This document shows, piece after piece, positions 16,398-26,220 of a stretch of 64,000 nucleotides of DNA. Source of the DNA: Seonamhaeicola sp. ML3. Lineage in GTDB: Bacteria; Bacteroidota; Bacteroidia; Flavobacteriales; Flavobacteriaceae. The notes below the pieces were generated by a model. That model saw only the letters and a list, made by a program, of their open reading frames with translations, was not told the DNA's origin and made no database searches. The first letter of the stretch is position 1. Each line of letters starts with the position of its first letter. The translations under genes and the position numbers were made by a program. The stretch covers positions 868,001 to 932,000 of the forward strand of contig NZ_CP096884.1 of NCBI RefSeq assembly GCF_023273855.1. The letters are read 5' to 3'.

Positions 16398-19001
16398 TTA
16401 GGCACGTCTTTTTTTAACCAACATGCGTTTTATCTCATTGAGTTTCATTAGTGCCTCAACCGGTGTAAGTGTATCAATATCAGTATGTAAAATTTCTTCC
16501 TTGATGTTTTCTAGGAGCGGGTCATCTAAATTGAAAAAACTTAGTTGCATTTCGTTATTTAGAGATTTAACCTTATCAGTAAGCTCTTCACTAGAATGAG
16601 AATGCTCTAACTTCTTCAAGATTTTATTCGCCCGATGTAAAACCTGTTGTGGCATCCCTGCCATTTTAGCTACATGAATTCCGAAACTATGGGCACTTCC
16701 CCCTTCTACAAGCTTTCTTAAAAATAACACATTATCCTTTAACTCTTTTACCGAAACATTGAAATTCCTTATGCGTTCAAACGTTTCGGTCATTTCATTG
16801 AGTTCATGATAATGTGTAGCAAAAAGTGTTTTAGGTTTGGCTGGATGTTCGTGCAAATATTCACTAATAGCCCAAGCAATGGAAATACCGTCATAAGTAC
16901 TAGTACCCCTCCCAATTTCATCTAACAGCACTAAACTTCTATCTGATATGTTATTAAGAATTGAAGCGGTTTCATTCATTTCTACCATAAAAGTCGACTC
17001 TCCCATAGAGATATTATCACTGGCCCCCACTCTGGTAAATATTTTATCAATAAGCCCGATTTTAGCAGAATCTGCAGGCACAAAACTTCCTATTTGAGCT
17101 AATAAAACAATTAAGGCCGTTTGTCTCAATATAGCGGACTTACCCGACATGTTGGGCCCAGTAATCATTATAATCTGCTGAGTCGTTCTGTCCAAAAAAA
17201 CATCATTGGCAATATAAGCCTCGCCTATGGGTAATTGTTTTTCAATGACTGGATGCCTGCCGTTTTTAATATCTAGATCAAAAGACTCATCCAGTACAGG
17301 ATATGTATATTTATGATCTTTAGCCAATTGAGCAAACCCACAAAGACAATCTAACTGACCTATTAAATGGGCATTCTGTTGAACAGCCTTTATATACTGA
17401 CTCATCCAAACTACCAAGTCTGCAAACAACTCCTGCTCTAGAGCTTGAATCCTGTCTTCGGCACCAAGGATCTTGGCTTCATATTCTTTTAATTCTTCAG
17501 TAATATAACGCTCGGCATTAACTAAGGTCTGCTTTCTAATCCACTCCTCTGGTACTTTATCTTTATGAGTATTGCGAACTTCAATATAATACCCAAACAC
17601 ATTATTTGAAGCTATTTTTAATGAAGGAATACCAGTACGTTCACTTTCACGTTCTAGCATGTTATCTAGATAATCTTTTCCAGATTTAGAAAGCCCTCTA
17701 AGCTCATCTAGTTCTTTAGAAAACCCTTCAGCAATAGTATTCCCTTTTAAAACGTTAACGGGAGCATCTTCTTTAAGGGTTTCTTTTATTTTCTCTCTAA
17801 GTAAATCACAGCTTTGTAAATTATCGCCAATAGTTCTAAGCGATTCATTTTGGCAACTAATTGCCATTGCTTTGATAGGTACAATGGCATCTAATGAATT
17901 TTTTAATTGAATTACTTCTCTAGGATTCACTTTTGCAGTAGCAATTTTAGAAATAAGACGTTCTAAATCACCAATATGCTTGATATGATTTTGGATATTT
18001 TGAAGTGCCTCTGAGTTTTTAGTTAAAAAATCTACCACTTCATGACGAAGCCTAATTTTATCTAAACTCTTTAAAGGTAAAGCCAACCAACGTTTTAACA
18101 TACGCCCTCCCATAGGAGAGATAGTCTTATCTATAACATTTAAAAGCGTAACTGCATTATTATTCGTAGAATGATAAAGTTCTAGATTTCTAATAGTAAA
18201 TTTATCCATCCAAACATAATCATCTTCAGCAATTCTAGAAATAGAAGTGATATGCTGCAATTTATGGTGCTGTGTTTCTCCCAAATAGTGTAGAACCGAC
18301 CCCGAAGCAATTATTCCTTCGTATAAATCTTCTACCCCAAATCCTTTAAGTGTTTTAGTATCGAAATGCTTGGTAAGTGTTTCATAGGCATAATCAGTTT
18401 GATACACCCAGTCTTCCAAGAAGAACGTATGAAAATCATCACCAAAAGTTTCATGGAAAAGATTACGCTTTTGTTTGGAAACCAAGACCTCGCTTGGGCT
18501 AAAATTTTGAAGTAATTTGTCAATATATTCAGCATTGCCCTGAGAGGTTAAAAACTCACCCGTAGAAATATCCAAAAAAGAAATACCGATATATTTTTTA
18601 TCAAAATAAACCGAACACAAAAAATTATTGGACTTAGAAACCAACACTTCATCATTAAGAGCAACACCAGGAGTCACTAATTCCGTAACACCTCGCTTTA
18701 CAATTTTCTTGGTTAATTTAGGGTCTTCCAACTGATCGCATATAGCAACACGCTCGCCTGCTTTAACAAGTTTAGGCAAATAGGTGTTTAGGGAATGATG
18801 AGGAAAACCAGCTAATTCTGTTTCGCTTTCGCTACCTGCGCCTCTCTTGGTTAAAATAATCCCTAAAATCCCTGCTGTTTTAACAGCATCTTGACCAAAG
18901 GTTTCGTAGAAATCACCAACTCTAAACAACAATAAAGCATCTGGGTACTTTGCCTTTATAGCATTGTACTGTTTCATTAATGGAGTTTCTTTCTTTGCCA
19001 A
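16398..19001 (-). CDS. mutS: DNA mismatch repair protein MutS
   Basis: Recognises mismatches and starts repair. The N-terminus has the mismatch-reading motif in [13 protein letters not shown], and the C-terminal ATPase shows Walker [14 protein letters not shown], the Walker B region [16 protein letters not shown] and FATHYHEL. 867 residues is typical of MutS1. The start codon is TTG: an in-frame stop lies upstream with no ATG, and the resulting [12 protein letters not shown] is what I expect for the family; the first ATG (18977) would remove eight conserved residues. Confidence 0.96.
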   Translation of the reverse strand: MAKKETPLMKQYNAIKAKYPDALLLFRVGDFYETFGQDAVKTAGILGIILTKRGAGSESETELAGFPHHSLNTYLPKLVKAGERVAICDQLEDPKLTKKIVKRGVTELVTPGVALNDEVLVSKSNNFLCSVYFDKKYIGISFLDISTGEFLTSQGNAEYIDKLLQNFSPSEVLVSKQKRNLFHETFGDDFHTFFLEDWVYQTDYAYETLTKHFDTKTLKGFGVEDLYEGIIASGSVLHYLGETQHHKLQHITSISRIAEDDYVWMDKFTIRNLELYHSTNNNAVTLLNVIDKTISPMGGRMLKRWLALPLKSLDKIRLRHEVVDFLTKNSEALQNIQNHIKHIGDLERLISKIATAKVNPREVIQLKNSLDAIVPIKAMAISCQNESLRTIGDNLQSCDLLREKIKETLKEDAPVNVLKGNTIAEGFSKELDELRGLSKSGKDYLDNMLERESERTGIPSLKIASNNVFGYYIEVRNTHKDKVPEEWIRKQTLVNAERYITEELKEYEAKILGAEDRIQALEQELFADLVVWMSQYIKAVQQNAHLIGQLDCLCGFAQLAKDHKYTYPVLDESFDLDIKNGRHPVIEKQLPIGEAYIANDVFLDRTTQQIIMITGPNMSGKSAILRQTALIVLLAQIGSFVPADSAKIGLIDKIFTRVGASDNISMGESTFMVEMNETASILNNISDRSLVLLDEIGRGTSTYDGISIAWAISEYLHEHPAKPKTLFATHYHELNEMTETFERIRNFNVSVKELKDNVLFLRKLVEGGSAHSFGIHVAKMAGMPQQVLHRANKILKKLEHSHSSEELTDKVKSLNNEMQLSFFNLDDPLLENIKEEILHTDIDTLTPVEALMKLNEIKRMLVKKRRA

Positions 19002-19122
19002 AAGTGTAGTAGATTTTATTTGATATTAAAAAGCTGCAAGCACGCTAATGTAAATATTATTTGTGCTTTTATAAACTCTAATAAGTACAAGTTATCTACA
19101 ATTAAGAGGAGATTTTAACAAA

Positions 19123-19152
19123 AAAAGCCTCTAATTGTTATTAGAGGCTTTT
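19123..19152 (-). terminator. Terminator downstream of LruC gene A
   Basis: A 13-base perfect stem AAAAGCCTCTAAT / ATTAGAGGCTTTT with loop TGTT and a T-run on the minus strand, 26 bases after the LruC stop codon. Confidence 0.9.
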
Positions 19153-19177
19153 ACCGTTATTGAATTATAGTATTGCA

Positions 19178-21193
19178 CTAATCTTGTGCAACTTTATCAT
19201 TATTTATATTTCCAGGGTTATTTCTATACCAATCCACATTAGCTAAACCACCTGAAGCAGCCCAAATACCGAAGAAATTATAGGCTTCGATTATTGTTAC
19301 ACGTTCATTTGGAACCTTAAAATCGTAAGCAACGTTAATCCCCCAAGGCAAACCAGTTTCGGTTACATAATTCCCATCAGCATCTTTTATACCACCAATA
19401 TCCGTACCTAAAGTTGTTCTGCTTTTAAAAGGTAAATGTATTTCTCTATCCCTTTCTTTATTCACAATTACAAAAGGATTAAATGGTACTGACCCCAAGC
19501 TATTTAAATTTATTGGCTGAGCCAGATTAATTGATACGGTAACTTCGTTTCCAAGCATGGATCTAGCATCATCGAAGATAACAAACACAGCATTGTTTTG
19601 CTCAGACTCGGTACCGTTGGCGTTTAAATTAATATACGCTTGCTTTAAATCCAAACCAGTAACACTCTCTATTTGCGCAGGTGATAATGATTCAATCTCT
19701 AAACCAAAACCATTGGTGAAACCAGCGCCAGTGGCCTTGACATTATATGTAAAGTCTATTTGAACGACATCATTGTCAGAATTTAAAATAGTTTTAAATC
19801 TATACCTAAGCGCAACATCATTAAAATCGTAATCACCTGTATGCGGCCATAAATCCTCGAAAGCAAAAGTACCCCAGCCGTTTTCACTTGGTGCAAAAAC
19901 ATCAAAGGCTTTTTCAGGGTCATCTGGGTAAGCATCATCGGTATCGGTAACGCCATCACCATCGGTATCAGGAGCTTGATTATCAGCTACTGGTTTTAAG
20001 ATGGCTAAATCATCTATAGAATAGTTCAAACTACTGCTATTGTTTGCTGATGAACCATATTCATATTGCCAGTCACCAGTTTGCAAGTTCATGGTCATTA
20101 TGTTAGAACTAAAAAACTTATCCTCGGCTAACCAAAGCTTACCGGAAGAGTCAAAAGCCATACCTGTTAACCAAAATGGTATTGTTTCATTACTTAATTC
20201 GGTACTATCATATTCATTATTCTGATTTAAATCTAAGCGATGTACTCCAGAAATAGAGGACATATATAACACTCCTTCAGAATCGAAAGCTATATCTCCA
20301 AACCAAGGAATAAAAATTCCGTTGATGGTTCTTGTTTCTGTAACAACCCCGCTATTAGGGTCTATTAAATGCACTTGATTTCTATCTGACATGTACAGGA
20401 GTTCGTCATCTGAGTTAAAGTCCATACGATATCCTCGCACACCTAAGTTCGCTATATTTTCCCAAGAATTATTCTCTATAGAATATTTCATTAAAATATA
20501 CGGCCAACTTCTGCCAACAGCGTACAATACTTTTTCCTCCTGATCTATAGCACAAGAATTACTACCTGCTGGCATATATGAAAGCAATGCTGATGCGCCC
20601 GTTGAAACATCTATTTGAAATAATTCGCCGTTACCATTAACACTATAGAAAAGATCTGCAGCATTGTTCTTAAGAGCACTTTTACCTGTTGAACCAGAAC
20701 TAAAAAAGTTTACCTGACCATTGTTTATATCTACTATATCTGATGAGTAACGTAAATAATCTTTTCTTCTTAAATAAAGTTTGCTAAAATGACTAGGTAT
20801 CGTAATGGTTTTGTCAATTCTTCCACCTTTTGTAACCCCATTGAAAATGAGCTTATCTAAAATCCCGTTTTTAAAGACTGAGTCTGTGACAGTTTCACCC
20901 TCTTCGTTTTCGAAAGTTTCCACCCTAACAAATTGTTTCTCGTCCGAATAGGCATAGATATCATATTTAACATTATCCTGAACATCGTTAATCACCACTC
21001 TTACTTCTTGCTGAGTGTTAAAACTAAATCCTGTTGGAATATTTAGGTTATCTATGGGGTCTTCTGATACCGGAGTTTCAGTATCTTGACTTTCTTCAGT
21101 TCTAAAGTCTTCAATTTCTTGTGTTACATCACATGAGCTTAGTAGTACAAAAACCAAACACACTGCTATTAACTTGGGGACAATTAATTTCAT
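19178..21193 (-). CDS. LruC-domain lipoprotein A
   Basis: A 671-residue secreted lipoprotein with lipobox VFVLLSSC. Order of parts: an N-terminal beta domain (GFSFNTQQEVRVVINDVQDN), a propeller-like middle with repeats such as LYAVGRSWPYILMKYSIENN and VLYMSSISGVHRLDLNQNN, a thrombospondin type 3-like calcium loop (DTDGDGVTDTDDAYPDD), then the LruC domain with WGTFAFEDLWPHTGDYDFND and PFNPFIIVNKERDREIHLP. I chose ATG 21193; the longer frame begins with TTG at 21214. A close relative lies just upstream (LruC B). The role is unknown; surface or outer-membrane exposure is likely. Confidence 0.83.
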   Translation of the reverse strand: MKLIVPKLIAVCLVFVLLSSCDVTQEIEDFRTEESQDTETPVSEDPIDNLNIPTGFSFNTQQEVRVVINDVQDNVKYDIYAYSDEKQFVRVETFENEEGETVTDSVFKNGILDKLIFNGVTKGGRIDKTITIPSHFSKLYLRRKDYLRYSSDIVDINNGQVNFFSSGSTGKSALKNNAADLFYSVNGNGELFQIDVSTGASALLSYMPAGSNSCAIDQEEKVLYAVGRSWPYILMKYSIENNSWENIANLGVRGYRMDFNSDDELLYMSDRNQVHLIDPNSGVVTETRTINGIFIPWFGDIAFDSEGVLYMSSISGVHRLDLNQNNEYDSTELSNETIPFWLTGMAFDSSGKLWLAEDKFFSSNIMTMNLQTGDWQYEYGSSANNSSSLNYSIDDLAILKPVADNQAPDTDGDGVTDTDDAYPDDPEKAFDVFAPSENGWGTFAFEDLWPHTGDYDFNDVALRYRFKTILNSDNDVVQIDFTYNVKATGAGFTNGFGLEIESLSPAQIESVTGLDLKQAYINLNANGTESEQNNAVFVIFDDARSMLGNEVTVSINLAQPINLNSLGSVPFNPFVIVNKERDREIHLPFKSRTTLGTDIGGIKDADGNYVTETGLPWGINVAYDFKVPNERVTIIEAYNFFGIWAASGGLANVDWYRNNPGNINNDKVAQD

Positions 21194-21222
21194 TGTTGAG
21201 AGTATTTTTAGCAAATAAACGT

Positions 21223-21238
21223 CGAAATTTGCATTTCG
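21223..21238. repeat. Small inverted repeat before LruC gene A
   Basis: CGAAAT-TTGC-ATTTCG is a perfect 6-base inverted repeat lying 30 bases upstream of the LruC A start codon. Possibly an operator; weak on its own. Confidence 0.3.
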
Positions 21239-21281
21239 TCGGTTTTTTAAGATAAAATTCTCTCAAATAATTTTTATTTTT

Positions 21282-21293
21282 TCGATGAACGGT
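21282..21293 (-). promoter_or_regulatory. ACCGTTCATCGA motif upstream of LruC gene A
   Basis: On the minus strand (coding direction) this 12-mer is preceded by TTTTTTTA and lies 89 bases before the start codon. The same motif, with a T-run before it, precedes LruC gene C (30876-30887). The first nine bases fit the LytTR half-site consensus as I remember it. Confidence 0.45.
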
Positions 21294-21339
21294 TAAAAAA
21301 AGAAGAAAAAACCTATTTAATAAAAGATGTTTTCTTTCA

Positions 21340-23361
21340 CTAGTTTTTAATTTTGTCTAAATTCCTGTGTCCTGGGTTGTCTTTATACCAATCTGCTTTA
21401 CTAGCTCCACCAGATGTTGCCCATTGATTAAAATAGTTATAAGCTTCATTAACTCTTATACCTTCTTTTGGAACCTTAAAGTCATGTACAACATTTATGG
21501 CCCAAGGCAATCCTGTATCCGATAGATAATTACCATCAGCATCTTTAGGAAATCCGCCTTGAACTTGTATAAGGTTATCTCCTAATGAAGTAGGGTTTTT
21601 TGTTGGTAAATGTACTTCTTTCGCTCTCTCAGCATTTACGATTATAAAAGGATTGAATGGAGCAACACCAAGCACATTAGTACTTATTGGTTGAGTAAAC
21701 TTTATAGAAACAGTAGTTTCTTGCCCTACCATCGCATGTACATTATCGAAAGGTATAATTACAGCATTATCTTGTCCGCTTTCTGTTCCATTAGCACTAA
21801 TATTTATATAGCCTTCATTAAGAACTGCTCCAGTTACACTCTCAACCAGCGAAGGCGAAAGATTTTCTATTTCGAATCCAAAACCATTCTTAAAACCAGC
21901 ACCATTAGCTTTAACTGTATAAATAAAATCTAATTGAACAGCTAAATTTTGAGCATTTAAAATAGCAATACATTTATAGTTCAATGCCACATCATTGAAA
22001 TCATAATCTCCGGTATACGGCCATAAATCCTCAAAGGCTAAAGTTCCCCATCCATACTTACTTGGCGTAAAGACTTCGAACGCTTTTTCAGAGTCGTTAG
22101 GAAATTCATCTTCAACATCAATAATCCCATCGTTATCTGTATCGGTCTGGTCTATCACATCAGAATACACTCTAAAGGTGGTTAAGTCGTTAATCGTTCT
22201 TCCAAAATTTGAATTATTGTTGGCTCCAGCACCCCAATTAATTTGCCATCCTCCGGTAACGGTATCCATTACAATTAAATCTGAACTACCGCCGTTACTT
22301 GCTAACCATAATTCTTGATTTGAATCGAAGGTCATCGAAGTCGGGTTAAATGGTAAATTATCTGCACTAATACGAGATGCCTGATACACATTGTTTTGAT
22401 CTAACTCTAAACTATAAAGTCCAGAAAACGAACATAAATATAATGTTCCATCTTCTGCAAAAGCTAAATCTCCTCCAGCAGTTAAGTGCAACCCATTAAT
22501 ATCCCATGTATTTACTGTTTGTCCTGTATCTGTATTTATCGTGTAAAGTTTGTCTCCAGTTGAAAAATAAAGCAATCCATCGTTAGGATTAAAATCTAAC
22601 CTAGGACCACCATTACGATAATTGGCTACGGTTTCCCAAGTATTGTCCTCTATTGAATATTTCATTAAAGGGTGAGGATTACTTCTACCTATAGAATAAA
22701 GCACTTTATTTTCCTGATCTATGGCACAGGTATAACTTCCCATTGGCATATCGGATAAGTAAACCAAACTACCCGTAAGCGGGTCTACCTGAAATAATTC
22801 TGCAGAACCATTTACACAGTATAGATAATCTGTAACACCTGCTGTTTGGTTTTTTCCATATAGTGAATTTTTACCTGATATATCCGTATAATTAAAATTA
22901 ACTTCGTTATTGTAAACACTTTCAATTGAAGCTGAATACTTATAACCTTCTTTTCTTCTTATGTAAAGTTTATTAAAATGATTTGGCAAACTAATTATCT
23001 GACTGAGTTTGCCATTATTAATAGCTCCTGTAAAAATTAGATTATCTAAAACACCCGATTTAAAAACCGAATCTGTAACAGTAACACCCTCTTCATTTTC
23101 ATAAGTCTCTATTCCAGCGAAATATTTTTCATCAGAATAAGCAAACACATCGTACTTCACAAAATTCTCATTATCGTTAATTGTGACAAGAACTTCTTTG
23201 TGCGTTCTAAAGTCGAAGCCCTCGGGAATATCCAAAAACTCTATTTCCCTATCTTCTACTTCTACTTCAAAATTTTCAATATCCTTTGTAACATCACATG
23301 AAAATACTACAACAAAAAAAGAGAGAAAAATAGCAATACGATTTAGAAAAATTCGTTTCAT
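21340..23361 (-). CDS. LruC-domain lipoprotein B
   Basis: A 673-residue paralogue of the neighbouring LruC A, with the same order of parts: lipobox FFVVVFSC, a beta domain with GFDFRTHKEVLVTINDNENF, a propeller-like middle (LYSIGRSNPHPLMKYSIEDN), a calcium loop with TDNDGIIDVEDEFPND, and an LruC domain with WGTLAFEDLWPYTGDYDFND and PFNPFIIVNAERAKEVHLP. The genes are in tandem on the same strand, 146 bases apart, so they probably arose by duplication and have since diverged well beyond recent copy identity. No terminator separates them. Function unknown. Confidence 0.83.
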   Translation of the reverse strand: MKRIFLNRIAIFLSFFVVVFSCDVTKDIENFEVEVEDREIEFLDIPEGFDFRTHKEVLVTINDNENFVKYDVFAYSDEKYFAGIETYENEEGVTVTDSVFKSGVLDNLIFTGAINNGKLSQIISLPNHFNKLYIRRKEGYKYSASIESVYNNEVNFNYTDISGKNSLYGKNQTAGVTDYLYCVNGSAELFQVDPLTGSLVYLSDMPMGSYTCAIDQENKVLYSIGRSNPHPLMKYSIEDNTWETVANYRNGGPRLDFNPNDGLLYFSTGDKLYTINTDTGQTVNTWDINGLHLTAGGDLAFAEDGTLYLCSFSGLYSLELDQNNVYQASRISADNLPFNPTSMTFDSNQELWLASNGGSSDLIVMDTVTGGWQINWGAGANNNSNFGRTINDLTTFRVYSDVIDQTDTDNDGIIDVEDEFPNDSEKAFEVFTPSKYGWGTLAFEDLWPYTGDYDFNDVALNYKCIAILNAQNLAVQLDFIYTVKANGAGFKNGFGFEIENLSPSLVESVTGAVLNEGYINISANGTESGQDNAVIIPFDNVHAMVGQETTVSIKFTQPISTNVLGVAPFNPFIIVNAERAKEVHLPTKNPTSLGDNLIQVQGGFPKDADGNYLSDTGLPWAINVVHDFKVPKEGIRVNEAYNYFNQWATSGGASKADWYKDNPGHRNLDKIKN

Positions 23362-23410
23362 GGGGCTGAAATTAAGATTAACAATTATAGCTTTTGTACT
23401 ACAAATTAAC

Positions 23411-23418
23411 CAAATATA
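23411..23418 (-). promoter_or_regulatory. Promoter -7 element of LruC gene B
   Basis: TATATTTG on the minus strand is a full match to TAnnTTTG, 50 bases before the start codon. A TTG lies 24 bases upstream (23445-23443), slightly wide of the usual spacing. Confidence 0.45.
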
Positions 23419-23568
23419 CTCAAATAAATGAATAAAAACTTACAAAATAGCGTTTTTATGTCGCTTAAAAGCTATTTAGTATCGACGAAATACATTTTTA
23501 TGCTTTTGAAGTGCTAAGCCTCTATGAAAACAAAAACTTTGTATTTCTTTGCATAATCTACTGCCATT

Positions 23569-24108
23569 ATGAGAAAATTAAGAAATAGTGAATTAAACAG
23601 ATTAAGCATAGAAGAATTTAAAACTAGCAGAAAGATTCCTCTAATAATTATTCTGGACAATATTAGAAGTTTGAATAATATCGGTTCGGTATTTAGAACA
23701 AGTGACGCCTTTTTAGTTAAAAAAATCTATCTCTGTGGCATAACAGCTACACCTCCTCACAAAGATATTCATAAAACAGCTTTGGGGAGCACAGAATCTG
23801 TGGATTGGGAATATGTAAAAGACACCTATACCCTTGTTGAAAAACTAAAATCTGACGGCACAAAGGTATGTGCTATTGAGCAAGCAGAAAACGCTACCAT
23901 GCTCAATGATTTCCTTCCTACAACCAACACAACCTACGCTTTAATATTTGGTAATGAGGTAAAAGGGGTACAGCAAAATGTTGTTTCAGCTTGTAATAGT
24001 GTTATTGAAATTCCTCAATTTGGAACCAAACACTCCTTAAATATCTCTGTTAGTTGCGGTGTTGTGGTTTGGGATTTCTTTTGTAAAATAACAGATGAGC
24101 TTAGCTAG
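23569..24108 (+). CDS. TrmH/SpoU-family RNA 2'-O-methyltransferase
   Basis: A 179-residue SPOUT enzyme that methylates ribose in tRNA or rRNA using SAM. The three family motifs are visible: NIRSLNNIGSVFRTSDAF, the middle LIFGNEVKGVQQ, and the C-terminal IEIPQFGTKHSLNISVSCGV that closes the knot. It lacks an extra RNA-binding domain, so the target site cannot be named. The next gene starts inside its stop codon, implying coupled expression. Confidence 0.9.
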   Translation: MRKLRNSELNRLSIEEFKTSRKIPLIIILDNIRSLNNIGSVFRTSDAFLVKKIYLCGITATPPHKDIHKTALGSTESVDWEYVKDTYTLVEKLKSDGTKVCAIEQAENATMLNDFLPTTNTTYALIFGNEVKGVQQNVVSACNSVIEIPQFGTKHSLNISVSCGVVVWDFFCKITDELS

Positions 24109-24767
24109 TGGTAAAAAAGTGTAAAAAACCTTGGCCAACTAAAGATGCTATGAGTCAAATCTATGAAAAGCATCTTTGGGGCGGTAAAGACCATGACTTT
24201 TATTCAGGATACGGTTCTCACGACTCAGCTATTGTTGAGCCTTACGTTAATAAAGTAAGTGAGTTTTTAAAATCTTTCGATACCCCGCTAACCGTTTGCG
24301 ATTTGGGGTGTGGTGATTTTAATGTAGGTCATCGTCTGATTAAATATTCTAAAAAATACATTGCTATAGATATCGTGGACTCTCTAGTTACACGAAATAA
24401 ACAATTGTTTAATAACCCAAAACTTGAGTTTCTTTGCCTGGACATTTCAAAAGATAATCTCCCTGAGGCAGACTGCATTATTTTAAGGCAAGTATTACAG
24501 CATTTATCCAACAACGAAATACATAAAATCGTAAAGAAACTTAAAACTTATAAATATGTTATCGTTACTGAACATATTCCTAATGAAACTTTCATCCCAA
24601 ATAAGGATATCATTTCAGGACAAGGTATAAGACTGAAGCAAAACAGTGGTATAAATTTAACAGAGGCTCCTTTTTATTTCAAAATTAAAGCCATCAAGAT
24701 ACTTGATGACTTTGTTTTGAAAAATAATTTAGGTCGAATTGTTACCTGTTTATACTTACAATTTTGA
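24108..24767 (+). CDS. Class I SAM-dependent methyltransferase
   Basis: A 219-residue protein with a Rossmann SAM site (VCDLGCGDFNVGHRL), acidic strand end YIAIDIVDSL, and ILRQVLQHLSNNEI before the fourth strand. The start is GTG at 24108, sharing a base with the upstream TAG stop (TAGTG), which indicates translational coupling to the RNA methyltransferase. The substrate is unknown; the opening WPTKDAMSQIYEKHLWGG resembles small-molecule or sugar methyltransferases, but this is weak. Confidence 0.82.
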   Translation: MVKKCKKPWPTKDAMSQIYEKHLWGGKDHDFYSGYGSHDSAIVEPYVNKVSEFLKSFDTPLTVCDLGCGDFNVGHRLIKYSKKYIAIDIVDSLVTRNKQLFNNPKLEFLCLDISKDNLPEADCIILRQVLQHLSNNEIHKIVKKLKTYKYVIVTEHIPNETFIPNKDIISGQGIRLKQNSGINLTEAPFYFKIKAIKILDDFVLKNNLGRIVTCLYLQF

Positions 24768-24819
24768 ACAGCATCTATTTAACAGTGTAAATAACTGATT
24801 ATAATTTCTATTTGGTAAT

Positions 24820-25995
24820 CTATATTCTAAACATTGCAGCCGTAGGTTCAAGCCCTAAATAAGCCATTCCCGCTTGATTCATCCAATGTGGCTGTATAAT
24901 TCCATGTTGAAGAACCGCATGTAAATCTCGATTTGCTCTTTCAATTGGAGATTGGGTATATAGAGCAGCAGTACCAGCCACAGAAAAGACGTTAGATAAT
25001 GTAGCCTTAGCCGTAGTAGCTGCCTTGTAGGATGAAGACCAAACATCAGCAAGCTGTTTATCGCTGTATTGTTCTTTATTAAGAGAGAGTTCCCATATTT
25101 TATTAACAGAACCGTGCAACTGATTTCTAGCGGCTGCCAAAGCAGATACTCCATCTGCAACAGCAGCTTGAACAGTAGCACGATCTCTTAAATCTGGATT
25201 TTTTCCTGGAGTAACTCTTTCGTACCCCATTTTAATTAAATCATTAAGACCTGATTGTGCTAAACCTAGCGCTATAGACGCATTACCGGCAGCGTTAATA
25301 CAGCCTATTGGTAATCTACTGTACGCATTATCAATCGCTACGGGCGAGTCAAAATCAACAGCAAACCTTTTCTCAACAAATAAATCTTTGACTTTTACAT
25401 TGTGACTCCCAGTACCTCTCAAGGCTTGTACGTTCCATGTATCAATGATTTCAATTTTTTCTTTAGAAATAAAGAAAAGTCTCATTTCCACTCCTCTACT
25501 GGACTTTTTTGGCACTCCATCTTGCGTAACAATACAACGTAAAGCCAACCAGCTAGATAACTCACAACCTGACACAAGTGTCCATTCACCATTCATTATA
25601 TATCCATCTGTTGTTTCCTCAGCAAAACCTTCAGGGCGAGCTGAATTTGCATAAACATGGTTCGGATTACTGTACACTTCGTTCATGGTACTTTCATCTA
25701 AAAAACGTCCAAAAGTACAAGCCAGATGATTATTCCAAGTAAGCCAACCTGCAGAACCTTCTGCACTAGCTAAAACCTCGAATGTTTTTAATACTTCAAC
25801 AGGATTATCTTCCCACCCTCCTAGGTGTTTGGGCAAACCCATTCTAAAAAGTTTTTTGGAAACAATTTTATCGACTACATCAGAAGCTAGTTTTCTAGAT
25901 TTCTCTGTTTCATCTCTGTTAGAAATAGCAATTGGACATATCTCTTTAGCCTCTACTGAAGGCAAGGTTTCTGTTAAAAGTGATTTGGAAGACAT
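24820..25995 (-). CDS. Acyl-CoA dehydrogenase-fold flavin-dependent monooxygenase-like protein
   Basis: A 391-residue member of the acyl-CoA dehydrogenase superfamily. Seen are ASAEGSAGWLTWNNHLACTF, GYIMNGEWTLVSGCELSSWL, VQALRGTGSHNVKVKDLFVE (the STGS-like substrate/flavin loop), a C-terminal helical bundle, and DLHAVLQHGIIQPHWMNQAG. This pattern fits the group D flavin monooxygenases or sulfur/aromatic oxidases more than a beta-oxidation dehydrogenase, because the usual catalytic glutamate motif is not apparent. Such enzymes need a flavin reductase partner, which is not next to it. Substrate unknown. Confidence 0.8.
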   Translation of the reverse strand: MSSKSLLTETLPSVEAKEICPIAISNRDETEKSRKLASDVVDKIVSKKLFRMGLPKHLGGWEDNPVEVLKTFEVLASAEGSAGWLTWNNHLACTFGRFLDESTMNEVYSNPNHVYANSARPEGFAEETTDGYIMNGEWTLVSGCELSSWLALRCIVTQDGVPKKSSRGVEMRLFFISKEKIEIIDTWNVQALRGTGSHNVKVKDLFVEKRFAVDFDSPVAIDNAYSRLPIGCINAAGNASIALGLAQSGLNDLIKMGYERVTPGKNPDLRDRATVQAAVADGVSALAAARNQLHGSVNKIWELSLNKEQYSDKQLADVWSSSYKAATTAKATLSNVFSVAGTAALYTQSPIERANRDLHAVLQHGIIQPHWMNQAGMAYLGLEPTAAMFRI

Positions 25996-26220
25996 AAATT
26001 TGATATTAGTAGATTTTTAATATTTTAATAATACCCAGTTTATTTAATCATATTAGTAGATTGTTGTGGGTATAACAAAATTAAATTTTTAAAATTAAAA
26101 CGAATGATATTTTTGGCTCAAATACCAAAATACAAGTTAATTAACCTTTGGAACTAAATTATTTAAAAACCTACATTTTAGGTGTTTAGTAAAAAACTTA
26201 GATGTATTTAAAATATTCAC

